This document shows positions 9,966 through 21,052 of a stretch of 64,000 nucleotides of DNA, in pieces. The stretch covers positions 4,420,501-4,484,500 of the forward strand of contig JARFIW010000108.1 in NCBI GenBank assembly GCA_036346225.1. Direction: 5' to 3'. The notes under the pieces were generated by a model. The model had not been told where the DNA came from and ran no database searches. It saw only the letters and a list, made by a program, of their open reading frames with translations. Positions within the stretch are counted from its first letter, which is position 1. Each line of letters begins with the position of its first letter. Both the position numbers and the translations under genes were made by a program. Origin of the DNA: Platerodrilus igneus (taxonomy: Eukaryota; Arthropoda; Insecta; Coleoptera; Lycidae).

Positions 9966-10941
9966 GGTCTCCTATTCTGAATCCGAAGCGCACGTTGATA
10001 GAAACTTTGCCTTTGAGGTTAGGGATAATTAGCGTAAATGATTGGTACAATCATAACCTAAATGTCCCAGTAATTTGTTGGTGTTGCGCAACGTGTTAGG
10101 TTTGATTAAATTTTTAATTACAGATTTACGTATAAAAATACTTTTCTACTACTTCAATTTTCGTATGTACGTGTTGTATTAAGCGTAGGAGCTTTAGAAA
10201 TTATTAGTGATAAATTTGAAGGCTTTTACAAGATATGAAGCAAAATTTCACAAACGCTGATGCAAATTTCATAGAAGTCGCACATTCCCGAACGTTTAAC
10301 AACACCCAATCATGAATAAATATATTTTATATTGGATGATGATATTTAGTATTTACCTAGCGTAATTCTATCTTTTATCTCTCTGTACCGGTATTCCCAT
10401 CTCTACATTCGCAGCGCCCCACCAACTGTTCCATCGCATGATTTTCATATAACCCTGACAAGTTACAACACGCATGCGCCGTACCTACGTGACTATACAC
10501 ATTGTGTAAACACAAATCCAGAAATCAAGTGAAAGGCCGGCAGTCGGAGTTTAACATCGGTTGGGAGTACATCATGATAATGGGAAGATAGCGCAAGTCG
10601 ATCGAAAACCGTATCTCTTTTCTTTGTGCCTACAATTTGGAATAACCTATTCATTCAGTATTTTTGAGGAGCTTAATTTGGCAATAATTACCGTCGTAAA
10701 TAAAGCGATTTATTTTTAAATTTGGTGATTACAGCAATAGAAATATGGTTGAACGAATTCTAGAGGAAACTGAAACCTGTGATACAGGTGAGTTGTTTGT
10801 ACTACTAAACTATATTTTATATTTTTAAATTTTTTTTACGTCACACGGGCATCCCTTGGTGGCTGTTGCCGTGTACACCTCAATACCTAGACACCTAGTC
10901 TATTAACAGTAATTATTCTACGTTTCTACTGTGAACCACTA

Positions 10942-11966
10942 AGAGGTTAGTCGAGTAGGCGAGAACCGGTTCCGTTTCGTTACATTTTTATCCTGTGTAA
11001 CAAGTAACAACAAAACTTTTATAATTTGGGTGACGTCAATTAGCATCTGTTTTACATTTTATTTCCATCCAAATCTTTTGCAGTTGTTCCGGTTATAGAA
11101 ATTTGCGTCGTTGTTTAAGATGCGCAGTTGTCTCCGAATCAAGGTGGCCGTGACCATGTGCGTGTTTTGTTACACGTAGTCAAATTTTTCACAACTAAGT
11201 TTGGTTTAATTTAAATGCAGCTGTTTAATATTGGAGGAATAATAGACTCTTAGTCGCTGGTTGAAATGAATCCGAATCCGTGTTACACGTTTTTGTTTAC
11301 ATTTCACCCTAACATAAACAAATATTTAGGCGTTTTCCCATACCATACAAACTTGTTTTGTACGCCGTAAAAAATAAATGATGCAACATGCCGGAAATCG
11401 CTCGAATTGTAGTTGGCCTTGAATTTTATATCGCCGGGTGAGCTTACAACGAACAGTCAGCTGTTGTAAATCCTAGGGTGGTTGTGTAATTCGCTTATAA
11501 ACTCCCTTCTGTTGACGAAACATGTGACATCGATTCGATGGAGATATCTCAATTGTGGTAGTAACGCAGGAAAAACAATTTTGTCATACACGCAATGTTG
11601 TTTAGTGTTTATTTTTAATGTTATAATCGTAAGATGGGACGGGCCAATTAAAAAATAATTAATTGTACGAATTTAGGCGCATATAGTTTTTCTTTTGTTT
11701 CTTGCTACCAGCAGCACTGCGACAACTGAAGATACATAACCCTGCTTTTAGTAGTTTGAGGTTTTCTTTTTAAGGGGATACATCGATAAATGCAATTTTA
11801 GAACGAGTCGACAAACAAAGGCATTCAATTAACTTATGGTTGCAGTTCGTCACCGCCCATACATTTGATACATCAACCTTTTTAATTTATTCATAGAATT
11901 ATCGGCCATCGTCAATCGCAGTGTTTTGTTTCTTTTTTTAGCCATATGTTACTAGATTTAGGTATA
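10942..11966. other. No recognisable feature
   Basis: AT-rich sequence with no long frame, no tandem repeat and no element ends that I recognise. It looks single-copy within the window. Confidence 0.5.
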
Positions 11967-12440
11967 CAGGGTGATTCACGCTTAACGAGGCGGTATCTAG
12001 TGACGAAACGATAAGCGATATTAGTTGTGTTCTTTTTACAATGTGTTGCAGATCATTTGAGATTGGCTGAATTGAGATTTATCTGGCCGTCAGTGAATTA
12101 AAGAGGACATTTCACATCTTAACCACAGACCACACCTCATAACCTTACTTTTGTTCATAATCTGATTTATCCTAAGAACCACGAATTCTCCCAACTTACA
12201 CTAAACTGAGATGAAATTTCAGTTGGAAGTAATTATGAGGGCGCGCTTTAAGGAAAAAAGGGAAGTTATTTTCTAAAATTCTCTCAGTATGAGATATCTA
12301 AAAAGGACACATCGTAAGGAAAGTAAACTAGTATTAATTGAGATTACCGGTAAAAAGAACACAGCTATCGAAAAATCTTGTGCTAGGATCACGCTCAGTG
12401 GTAGTTACAATTTAATATTTGTTTGACATACAGGGCGTCC
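11967..12440. mobile_element. MITE-like inverted-repeat element
   Basis: The left part TTGTGTTCTTTTTAC (12020-12040) is matched in inverse by GTAAAAAGAACACAGC near 12351. Imperfect complementarity extends outward through CGATAAGCG/CGATAG and GGTGATTCACG/GCGTGATCC. The outer words TACAGGGTGATTC and TACAGGGCGTCCC frame the block. No transposase is present. Exact ends and target-site duplication are uncertain. Confidence 0.45.
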
Positions 12441-12699
12441 CAAATTCGACCAACAATATATTTTTTTAATGGAACATTTTGAATTTTATTTTATTTTTGA
12501 AATCTACTTTAGAAAATTAAGTTTGTGTTTTCTATATCTATTATTGATAGTTTTCGATTTCTTTATCTTTTTAAAAATGTTGCTTTTTTTGAGAAAAATT
12601 AATTACACTTAATTGCGTAAATTTTAAATGACGCATTTTTATCTGTTTAATTATCTAAACGGGGATGGAGGGGGGCACTATGAACTATTATAGGTAATT
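12441..12699. other. AT-rich lead-in to satellite
   Basis: Very AT-rich sequence with T and A runs and no recognisable feature. The satellite begins near 12700. Confidence 0.4.
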
Positions 12700-15137
12700 A
12701 ATTATTCATAAAAGAGCCCCTCCTCCGAGTGTCATCAAAATAGATGCAATCGACGCGTTTTCACACGGGTAACAACTGTTTACTCTGACAAAATTCGTGC
12801 TCTCCTCACAAAAAAAGATATTTAATGTCAAAGTTGAAATGTTTGTACTATTATGTACGTACATAAGATAAAATTTGAGTTTTTAATAATAATATCTGTT
12901 TCTAACAGTAACCTAACCTGAAGTACTCTATATTATTTGATATGTCCTATAAATATATCTTTCTTGACGCCATGGACGGGAGTCCGCTCAGTATTGACGT
13001 CATGGATTCAGATATTTTTACTGGCGCGATCCACTCAAGCGTACATATAAATAATAACCAGAGAAACAAACCCCCCCGAATACCATCAAAATAGATGCAT
13101 CCGACGCATTTTCACACGGGAAACAATCTTTTCCTCTGGCAAAATTCGTGCTCTTCTCCCCAAAAAAAGAGATTTAATGTCGAAGTTGGAGTATTTGTAC
13201 TATTATGTACGTTCATAAGATGTGTTTATAATAATAATATCTGTTTGTAACAGTAACCTAACCTCTAAGTACTTTATATTATTTGATGTCCTATAAATAT
13301 ATATTTTTTGAAGCCATGGACGCGACTCCGATCAGTATTGACGTCATGGATTCAGATATTTTTGCTGGCGCCATGCACTCAGGCGTAGATATAAATAATA
13401 ACCAGCGGAACAAACAACTGCCACCCTTCCGATTGCCTTCAAAATAGATACATTTCACACGAAGAACAACCTTTTCCTCTGGCAAAATTCGTGCTCTCCT
13501 CTCCAAAAAAGATACTTAATGTCAAACTTGAAATATTTGTACTATTATGTACTTTCATAAGATTTCTGTTTTTAAGAATAATATCTGTTTCTAACGGTAA
13601 CCTAACCTGACGTACCCTATATTATCTGATATGTCATATAAATATATATTTCTTGACGCCATCCATGGACGGGAGTTGGATCAGTATTGACGTCATGTTT
13701 TCAGATATTTTTACAGGCGCGATCCACTCAAGCATAGATATAAATAATAATCAGAGGAACAACACCCCCTCCCCCCCTCGAATGCCATTAAAATTGATGC
13801 ATTCGACGCGTTTTCACACGGGAAACAACCGTTTCCTTTGACAAAATTCGTGCTCTCCTCCCAAAAAAAGATATTTAATGTCAAAGTTGAAATGTTTGTA
13901 CTATTATGTACGTACATAAGATAAAATTTGTGTTTTTAATAATAATATCTGTTTCTAACAGTAACCTAACCTGAAGTACTCTATATTATCTGATATGTCC
14001 TATAAATATATCTTTCTTGACGCCATGGACGGGAGTCCGATCAGTATTGACGTCATGGATTCAGATATTTTTACTGACGCGGTCCACTAAAGCGTAGAAA
14101 TAAATAATAACCAGAGGAACGACTCCTCCTCTACGATTGCCTTCAAAATAGATGCATTCGACGCGTTTTCATTCGGGGAACAACCTTTTCCTCTGGCAAA
14201 ATTCGTGCTTTCCTTCCCAAGAAAAGATATTTAATGTCAATCTTGAAATATTTGTATACTATTATGTACGTTCATAAGATGTGTTTTAATAATAATATGT
14301 TTCTAACAGTAACCTAACCTCTAAGTACTTTATATTATCTGATGCCTATAAATATATATTTTTTGGCGCCATTAACGCGACTCCGATCAGTATTGACGTC
14401 ATGGATTCAGATATTTTTACTGGCGCGATGCACTCAAGCGTAGATATAAATAATAACCAGACGAACGAATCTCCTCTACGATTGCCTTCAAAATAGATGC
14501 ATTCGACGCGTTGTCACACGGAGAACAACCTTTTCCTCTGGCAAAATTCGTGCTCTCCTCTCCAAAAAAAGATATTTAATGTCAAAACTTGAAATATTTG
14601 TACTATTATGTACGTTCATAAGATTAAGAATAATATCTGTTTCTTACAGTAACCTAACTCTATATTATCTGATATGTCATATAAATATATATTTCTTGAC
14701 GCCATGGACGGGAGTCCGATCAGTATTGACATCATGGATTCAGATATTTTTACAGGCGCGATCCACTCAAGCGTAGTATTAATTATAAGCAGAGGAACAA
14801 CCCCCGCCCCCTCACCGAATGCCTTCAAAATAGATGCCTTCGACGCTTTTTCACTCGTAGAACAACCTTTTCCTCTGGCAAAATTTGTGCTCTCCTCTCC
14901 AAAAAAAGCTATTTAATGTCAAAGTTGAAATATTTGTACTAATATGTACGTACATAAGATAAAATTTGTGTTTTTAATAATAGTGTCTGTTTCTAACAGT
15001 AACCTCACCTGAAATACACTATATTATCTGATATGTTCTATAAATATATATTTTCTGACGCCATGGACGGGACTCCGATCAGTATTAACGTCATGGATTC
15101 AGATATTTTTACTTGCGCGATCCACTCAAGCGTAGTA
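12700..15137 (+). repeat. ~350-bp satellite, forward part
   Basis: Seven tandem units. The marker AAAATAGATGCAT(T/C)CGACGC occurs near 12738, 13088, 13440, 13789, 14145, 14490 and 14826, so the period is about 336-356 bp. Each unit has GGCAAAATTCGTGCTCTCCT, GATATTTAATGTC, TACTATTATGTACGT, CAGTAACCTAACCT, a TATAAATATATA stretch, and an imperfect direct repeat TTGACGCCATGGA / TTGACGTCATGGA. The second repeat contains TGACGTCA. Frames of 60-95 codons in the units are incidental. Confidence 0.9.
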
Positions 15138-16275
15138 AAAAATATCTGGATCCATGACGTCATTACTGATCGAGTCCCGTCCATGGCGTCAAAAAATATA
15201 TATTTATAGGACATATCAGATAATATAGAGTACTTCAGGTTAGGTTACTGTTAGAAACAGATTTTATTATTAAAAACACAAATTTTATCTTATGTACGTA
15301 CATAATAGTACAAATATTCCAACTTCGACATTAGATATCTTTTTTTGTGGACGAGAGCACGAATTTTGTCAGAGGAAAAGATTGCTTCCCGTGCGAAAAC
15401 GCGTCGAATGCATCTATTTTGATGGCATTCGGAGGGGGGATGTGTTTCTCTGGTTATTATTTATACCTACGCTTGAGTGGATCGCGCCTGTAAAAATATC
15501 TGAATCCATGACGTCATTACTGATCGGAGTCCCGTCCATGGCTTCAAAAAATATATATTTACCGGACATATAAGATAATATAGAGTACTTCAGGTTAGGT
15601 TACTGTTAGAAACAGATATTATTATTAAAAACACAAATTTTATCTTATGTATGTACATAATAGTACAAATATTCCAACTTCGACATTAAATATCTTTTTT
15701 TGGGGAGGAGAGCACGAATTTCGCCAGAGGAAAAGGTTGTTCCCTGTGTGAAAACGCGTCGAATGCATCTATTTTGAAGGCAATCGTAGAGGAGATTCGT
15801 TCGTCTGGTTATTATTTATATCTACGCTTGAGTGGACCGCGCCAGTAAAAATATTTGAATCCATGACGCCACTACTAATCGGAGTTCCTCCCATGGCGTC
15901 AAAAAATATATATTTATAGGACATATAAGATAATATAGGGTACTTCAGGTTAGGTTACTGTTAGAAACAGATATTGTTAAAAACACAAATCTTATCTTAT
16001 GTACGTACATCTTATGAACGTATATAATAATACAAATGTCTCAACTTCGACATTAAATATCTTTTCTTGAGGAGGAAAGCACGAATTATGCCAGAGGAAA
16101 GGGTTGTTCCCCGTGTGAAAATGCGTCGAATGCATCTATTTTGAAGGCAACCGGAGGGGTGGGAGTTGTTCCTCTGGTTATTATTTACATCTACGCTTGA
16201 GTGGACCGCGCCAATAAAAATATTTGAATCCATGACGCCAATACTGATCGAAATCCCGTCCATGGCGTCAATATA
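15138..16275 (-). repeat. ~350-bp satellite, inverted part
   Basis: About three more units of the same satellite in reverse orientation, for example CCATGACGTCATTACTGATC and CTTCAGGTTAGGTTACTG. They start abruptly at 15138. The array ends near GGCGTCAATATATATATTGC. Confidence 0.9.
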
Positions 16276-17085
16276 TATATTGCCGTGGCACCTTTAAATC
16301 GCCTCGCCAGAGTAAAAATACATTCGAGCCTCAATAACAAAAATATTCGAATTTATTTTTATTTATTTTCCAAAACTCGAAAATAAATTTCACACAATAG
16401 AAAAATTTAATGAAAATAATCTCTTACCCGGATTCCTCTCTCTTTTTCACTTTAATTCCTCTTCAGTTCCCAGGCTAGCTCAGTTGGGCCTCCTTAGATA
16501 CCTAGATTCACTATTATACTCTGTATCGTTCACGCACACTCTCAGTAAAACCACAAAACACATAGAATGTACCCGGAGTAAATGGGCGCTGAATAATATC
16601 TTATTTTTCTTTCCTTATGTATAATTGATTTTAAATTAGTAAACTCTGGAGTATGGTGAGCTCATGATAACCCAGTTAATTTTGAATAATGTATGCTTTT
16701 TACCTTGCATACGCTGACTGCAAACAAAAAAATTCATGTACTCGTCACAATAAAAATTTTAAATTCCTGATGGAACGTTAATAAGCCTTATATACCTTTA
16801 GATTTCTATTTAAATACCATAATACAGTTAGTTATACGTATTATTTTCAATACGCAAAATAATGCACAATACCTTCAAAATTCACTTTCACACGTCACAA
16901 AATATTCATAGTTTCATAGTTTATAACAACAATTTTAAAGCGTTACCTGGAATTTCTCGAAGATCTCTGCTCCATTGACGATGCGGTAATGTAGTTTCGC
17001 TCTGCTCTGCTGGCCGCCTCTAGCTATTTGTAAAAGGACATTATTTATGTTGTGCTGCATGCGCTGCCTTCACGGTGTATCTAAT
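16276..17085. other. No recognisable feature
   Basis: AT-rich sequence without repeats or long frames. GGCTAGCTCAGTTGGG near 16470 looks like a tRNA 5' half, but no box B or acceptor pairing follows. Confidence 0.5.
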
Positions 17086-17237
17086 TCCAAATCCAAATTA
17101 ATTACACTTCTTTTAGTTAAATTCAATTTTATTTACGTTTAATTACTTCACGTCACTTCACGAGCTTGTTTAAGATCAATGTTGCACCTCAAATTAAAAT
17201 TTAGACTCGACACTTGTTCGCGTATCAAATTATGAGG

Positions 17238-17240
<3 letters not shown>
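17086..17240. repeat. 155-bp block, copy 1
   Basis: Starts at AATCCAAATTAATTACAC and ends at AAATTATGAGGCCAA. The same block recurs at 20040-20192, directly after the truncated LINE of the first large copy. Confidence 0.8.

Positions 17241-17274
<34 letters not shown>
17241..17274. repeat. (AT)n microsatellite
   Basis: Uninterrupted AT dinucleotide run at the start of the first large block. Confidence 0.9.
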
Positions 17275-17275
<1 letters not shown>

Positions 17276-17276
<1 letters not shown>

Positions 17277-19203
17277 CTCATATTTAGATCAGGGTAGAAA
17301 ATTAATGAATTACATCAAATAATTTTAATCACCGTGTATAAGGAATTTTATTAGATAATACGCTTTATTAAAAAACCGTGGAGAATAAAAATTCATTCGT
17401 TTCATTAAAAATAAGAGATTTAAATTATTTACAAGACGCTTTATATAAAAGAAGCAGTATTAAAATGCTCAACGTGTAATTTAATTATTCTGAGTAAAGA
17501 AACAAATGGAAATTACGTGCAAAATTTATATTAATTGATTCAAGTTTAAGTAACCGGTATTAAACAAAATGTACAGATAATAATTAATATTTGATTAGGA
17601 GTCACTAAAAATTAAAGGGTATTATTTTTAATTGAAGTTAATTGAACCATTAGTAACATATAATATGTATAAAAGCTAGTAAAAACCCAATAAGATTCAG
17701 ATCGTAGAAGTATTATGCTTGAACACCTGCGTATTTTAAATGTTTTATGTTCTGCGTAAAATTTGCAGATAACAAATGGTTACAGAGAATGTTGGAGAAA
17801 CCGTTGTTTAATATTTACGGGAAATGCTAATAAGGTGGGTTATTTCACAAATACACGTGGACTGAAATTATCGATAATAAAGAATATCAATTTGCACCAA
17901 TAAGAACAGGTTAGAAAAGGATAGAGAAAATGCGTCAAGCAAAGACACATATAGTAAAAGGCGGGATTTGAGCAACGTCACGAGGGTCACGATTGGTTGA
18001 AAATATGATGCAAATATCAGAGGTAGAAACAACGATTTCTGTATAAAATTTAATTAGTTATTCCCAGACGTTGCGAGCCGTGTCGAAATTTCTGAGATTT
18101 AACTGGTGCGAGTGCAAATTTAATAAGAACCGACGCACAGGCGGTCGAGATGGGAATATAGAATGCGAAATTCTAGAAACTGGCCGTTTTGAGGACAAAA
18201 CCGACAGACAGGCTAACCACTATATATATACCCAGGTTAATATGAGCTTCCCTCTCTTAGATTTTCGATTTGATTCAATGCGTTAAACAGTGCTTTTTAG
18301 TTTTCCGATTTTGATAGAATAATTTAAACAGTTTGCTCATATATTTTGGTGATTTAAAACAGTTTGTTCTTTACGTGCTACAATGAATGTAATTTAGTGC
18401 ACTTAGAAAAGAAGATACAATGTAATAAAGTCTAGTATCACTGTACCAATTAGTCAAAATTGCAACGACAAATGAATACACAAAAGTAGGCAGTTTTGGC
18501 GTATATTTGTGAAAGAAGTATGAATTTCTTTGCTATTTTTCGGGGGTGTTAATAATTAAATGATTCGCAAACGTGTCTGTATCCACAAAACAAGCTTCAG
18601 ATATACACAAATGAGTTCCGGAAAAGCACTGAAACAACTTTAAATGAATGGTGGTGTAGAAAATTTTAAAGGCGACCAGCAATACGAGGACCTAAACATA
18701 ACCCAACTAACATATAAACTTTGCAGTGGATAACTATAGATAAAAGTTTGTATTACACTAAAACAAGTATAATACAAAGTGTAATACAAACTTTTATCTA
18801 TAGTTATCCACTGCAAAGTTTATATGTTAGTAGTATTTATAACTTGACTAGTTCCTATGTAACTTATAATTTTAAATTGTCCGTTAATGTTTTTAGAAAC
18901 GAACCACCTTAGTTAATTAATTATTATGTTAACTGTATTATGTGTTTTGAATGTACTCACTAAGTTTGTCGTCATATCCTAACTATTATCATGCTCCAAC
19001 CATTTACTAGATAGATTCATATAATCGTAAGTAGCATTAACGTATTAACATTTTTGTAATCCTCCAATTATAGTCTTCCTGAAGAAGAAAATAAAATTTT
19101 TCGAAAGCTTGAACTGATTAAAAGAATTATCTAATTGCCCAGATTGACTACGACCCGATATTTACTATACAATATCAAGTTTTCTAGTCGAAATTAACCT
19201 GAA

Positions 19204-19207
<4 letters not shown>
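17276..19207. repeat. ~1.9-kb block, copy 1
   Basis: Runs from ACTCATATTTAGATCAGGG to CGAAATTAACCTGAATTTA. It is repeated almost exactly at 21052-22980 (offset ~3775) and in degraded form at 24670-25640. It holds a perfect palindrome at 18707-18830. Its end portion carries CTGAAGA…CGAAAGCTTG, reminiscent of retroelement tails. Coding capacity is not evident. It may be a non-autonomous element or the flank of one. Single-base changes between copies are few. Confidence 0.7.
18707..18830. repeat. Perfect palindrome, 53-bp arms, 18-nt loop
   Basis: Left arm 18707-18759 begins CTAACATATAAACTTTGCAG. Right arm 18778-18830 is its exact reverse complement. The loop is AAAACAAGTATAATACAA. A transcript from either strand would fold into a long hairpin. 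The same structure is kept at 22481-22604. Confidence 0.9.

Positions 19208-19266
<59 letters not shown>
19208..19266. repeat. (TA)n microsatellite
   Basis: TA run separating the 1.9-kb block from a short CGATACGTAT piece. Confidence 0.9.
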
Positions 19267-19269
<3 letters not shown>

Positions 19270-19301
19270 CTGGGTCGGCGTATCGATACGTATCGATACG
19301 A
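19267..19301. mobile_element. Short end of CGATACGTAT element
   Basis: GGGCTGGGTCGGCGTATCG followed by two CGATACG repeats, then LINE sequence. It matches the inverse of the right ends seen near 25962 and 26503, so it is one terminus of that element type. Confidence 0.5.
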
Positions 19302-19324
19302 TTTCAAATTATTAATGAATGCAC

Positions 19325-20039
19325 TCGTATAGTAAATAATAGTAAAACACTGATTGACTTAGTATTTACAAACTGTAAGTCAATATGTTCTGATGTTTTA
19401 AATTCTCCTAAAATATCTGATCATGCAATACTGAAAATTACTCGGTGCGTACGTAAGTCTGTTTCCAAATTCACAACTGTAATGCTTGATAGAGTGATCT
19501 CTGTTCGTGATGTTAAAAACATTGATAAATTAACTTTTGAAACTCGTCTATCGCAGTTGCCATGGATAAAAAATACGTCACTTCACGAAATGATAGATGT
19601 TTTGTACAACAATGTTACTACTGTTATGGATGAACAGGCCCCCAAAAAAATCTTCACAGTATCTAACAAGAAGAAGAGTAAATGGTATGACTCTGAAATT
19701 TGTCATTTGGCTAAACAAAGAGATATAACATACCAACAAGCTATATTTACAGATAATAACAAGGATTGGATTACTTATAAAAAATTACGAAACGCTGTTA
19801 CTACTATGATACAAAGTAAAAGAAGAGGTACTATACAAAATTGATTGATAAAACAAACGCGATCCTAAGAACCTTTGGCGTATTATTAAAGAATCAATTG
19901 ATGGTCTACAAAATACACCTACTGTGGTAATGAAATTTGATGATGCTACAATACGTGATCCACAAACAGTGGCTGAAAAGTTTAACAAATTTGTGGTGGA
20001 TAGTATAGAGGAAATTATAAGTGACATTCCCAATATTAC
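19325..20039 (+). pseudogene. LINE fragment: end of endonuclease and linker
   Basis: The frame begins with TLIDLVFTN and SPKISDHAIL, the typical last part of the apurinic-type endonuclease domain of LINEs (the SDH motif). It goes on through VRKSVSKF, LPWIKNTSLHEMIDVLYNN and KKSKWYDSEICHL, a linker before reverse transcriptase. At 19841 the frame stops. The continuation (WRIIKESIDGLQNTP, then KFDDATIRDPQTVAEKF) lies in another frame, so a frameshift has occurred. Sequence leaves the element at 20039. The element is a Jockey/CR1-type LINE broadly; I cannot fix the clade. Confidence 0.75.
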
Positions 20040-20192
20040 AAATCCAAATTAATTACACTTCTTTTAGTTAAATTCAATTTTATTTACGTTTAATTACTTC
20101 ACGTCACTTCACGAGCTTGTTTAAGATCAATGTTGCACCTCAAATTAAAATTTAGACTCGACACTTGTTCGCGTATCAAATTATGAGGCCAA
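20040..20192. repeat. 155-bp block, copy 2
   Basis: Repeat of 17086-17240. Its position right after the truncated LINE marks a duplication or join breakpoint. Confidence 0.8.
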
Positions 20193-21015
20193 CACTCTAT
20201 TATTTAATTTAAAATTATTTATACTTACAAACTCGTATTTGAAGCGATGTAAATACTATTAGAACGAAGTTAAAAGAGACGAAGTTAAAAGAGAGCGAGC
20301 CGTGCTAATTCATCGAGTATTTATATGCTTCGACTGTAACCTCTCCGGACACTCTTACCGTGAAAATCTAATTTAAAATAACACGTTCTTAAAATTTTGG
20401 TTCAACCGTTTTCGAAATCCCCGAAATTTAGCGCGTCGTTACGATATTTTCCAATAAACCCAACTTCAAATATTCTCGTGCTTGTCTGTTGTACAACTAA
20501 CGATATCGACCAATAGTATATGCATTGACGTCTTAAAAATCCCGCCTATATTAACGCTACCCCTTGCTTATGCATATTATATGTTTCCTTCTAACCTTAT
20601 TTGAGTGGTAGAGAATCGATATTACTGTCCGCGCTCTACAACTCCATGTGGACCAAATACGTGCTTTTGCGACTGTTGTTTACCAATATTCTTTTTATAT
20701 CCAACGGCTGTTTATGTGTTACCAACGCGTTTCACCTTGGTATTATTGATTTTTCATGCTTTTATGCATATTATACATAAATAACCGTTCAATTAAACTC
20801 AATTAAATTAATAAATTAATTTCATTGGCTTCTACAATTTATTTTCTTTGCAAACTTACTAAATTTTAATCATTATTTGTAAAATTTTGTTAATACTTGT
20901 TACTTAAAAATGAACTAAATGAAATAAATTTCGCACGTAATGTCTGGTTGTTTCCTCTATACAGGGTGTTTGAAATTGCTTTGTTTATAGTTAAATTTAA
21001 CCTTTTAAAACCACT

Positions 21016-21018
<3 letters not shown>
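20193..21018. other. Unique stretch between large copies
   Basis: AT-rich, no frame of note. TGACGTCTTAAAAATCCCGCC near 20528 resembles the inverse of GGCGGGATTTGAGCAACGTC at 17961 in the 1.9-kb block, so some inverted homology may exist. Otherwise nothing is recognised. Confidence 0.45.

Positions 21019-21051
<33 letters not shown>
21019..21051. repeat. (AT)n microsatellite
   Basis: AT run at the start of the second 1.9-kb block. Confidence 0.9.

Positions 21052-21052
<1 letters not shown>

Larger units (their letters stand above)
7631..10941. repeat. 3.3-kb duplication, copy B
   Basis: Near-identical to 4319-7630 throughout. Most differences are changes in homopolymer length, for example CTAAAAATGC versus CTAAAATGC and CAGTATTTTGAG versus CAGTATTTTTGAG. 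Unique sequence begins after 10941. Confidence 0.85.

Noticed and set aside
12905..15600. AACCTAACC as an insect telomere repeat
   Set aside because: Only one and a half to two repeats occur once per 350-bp unit. It is part of the satellite.
16465..16500. Possible tRNA gene from GGCTAGCTCAGTTGGG
   Set aside because: No box B, anticodon arm or acceptor pairing follows within tRNA length.
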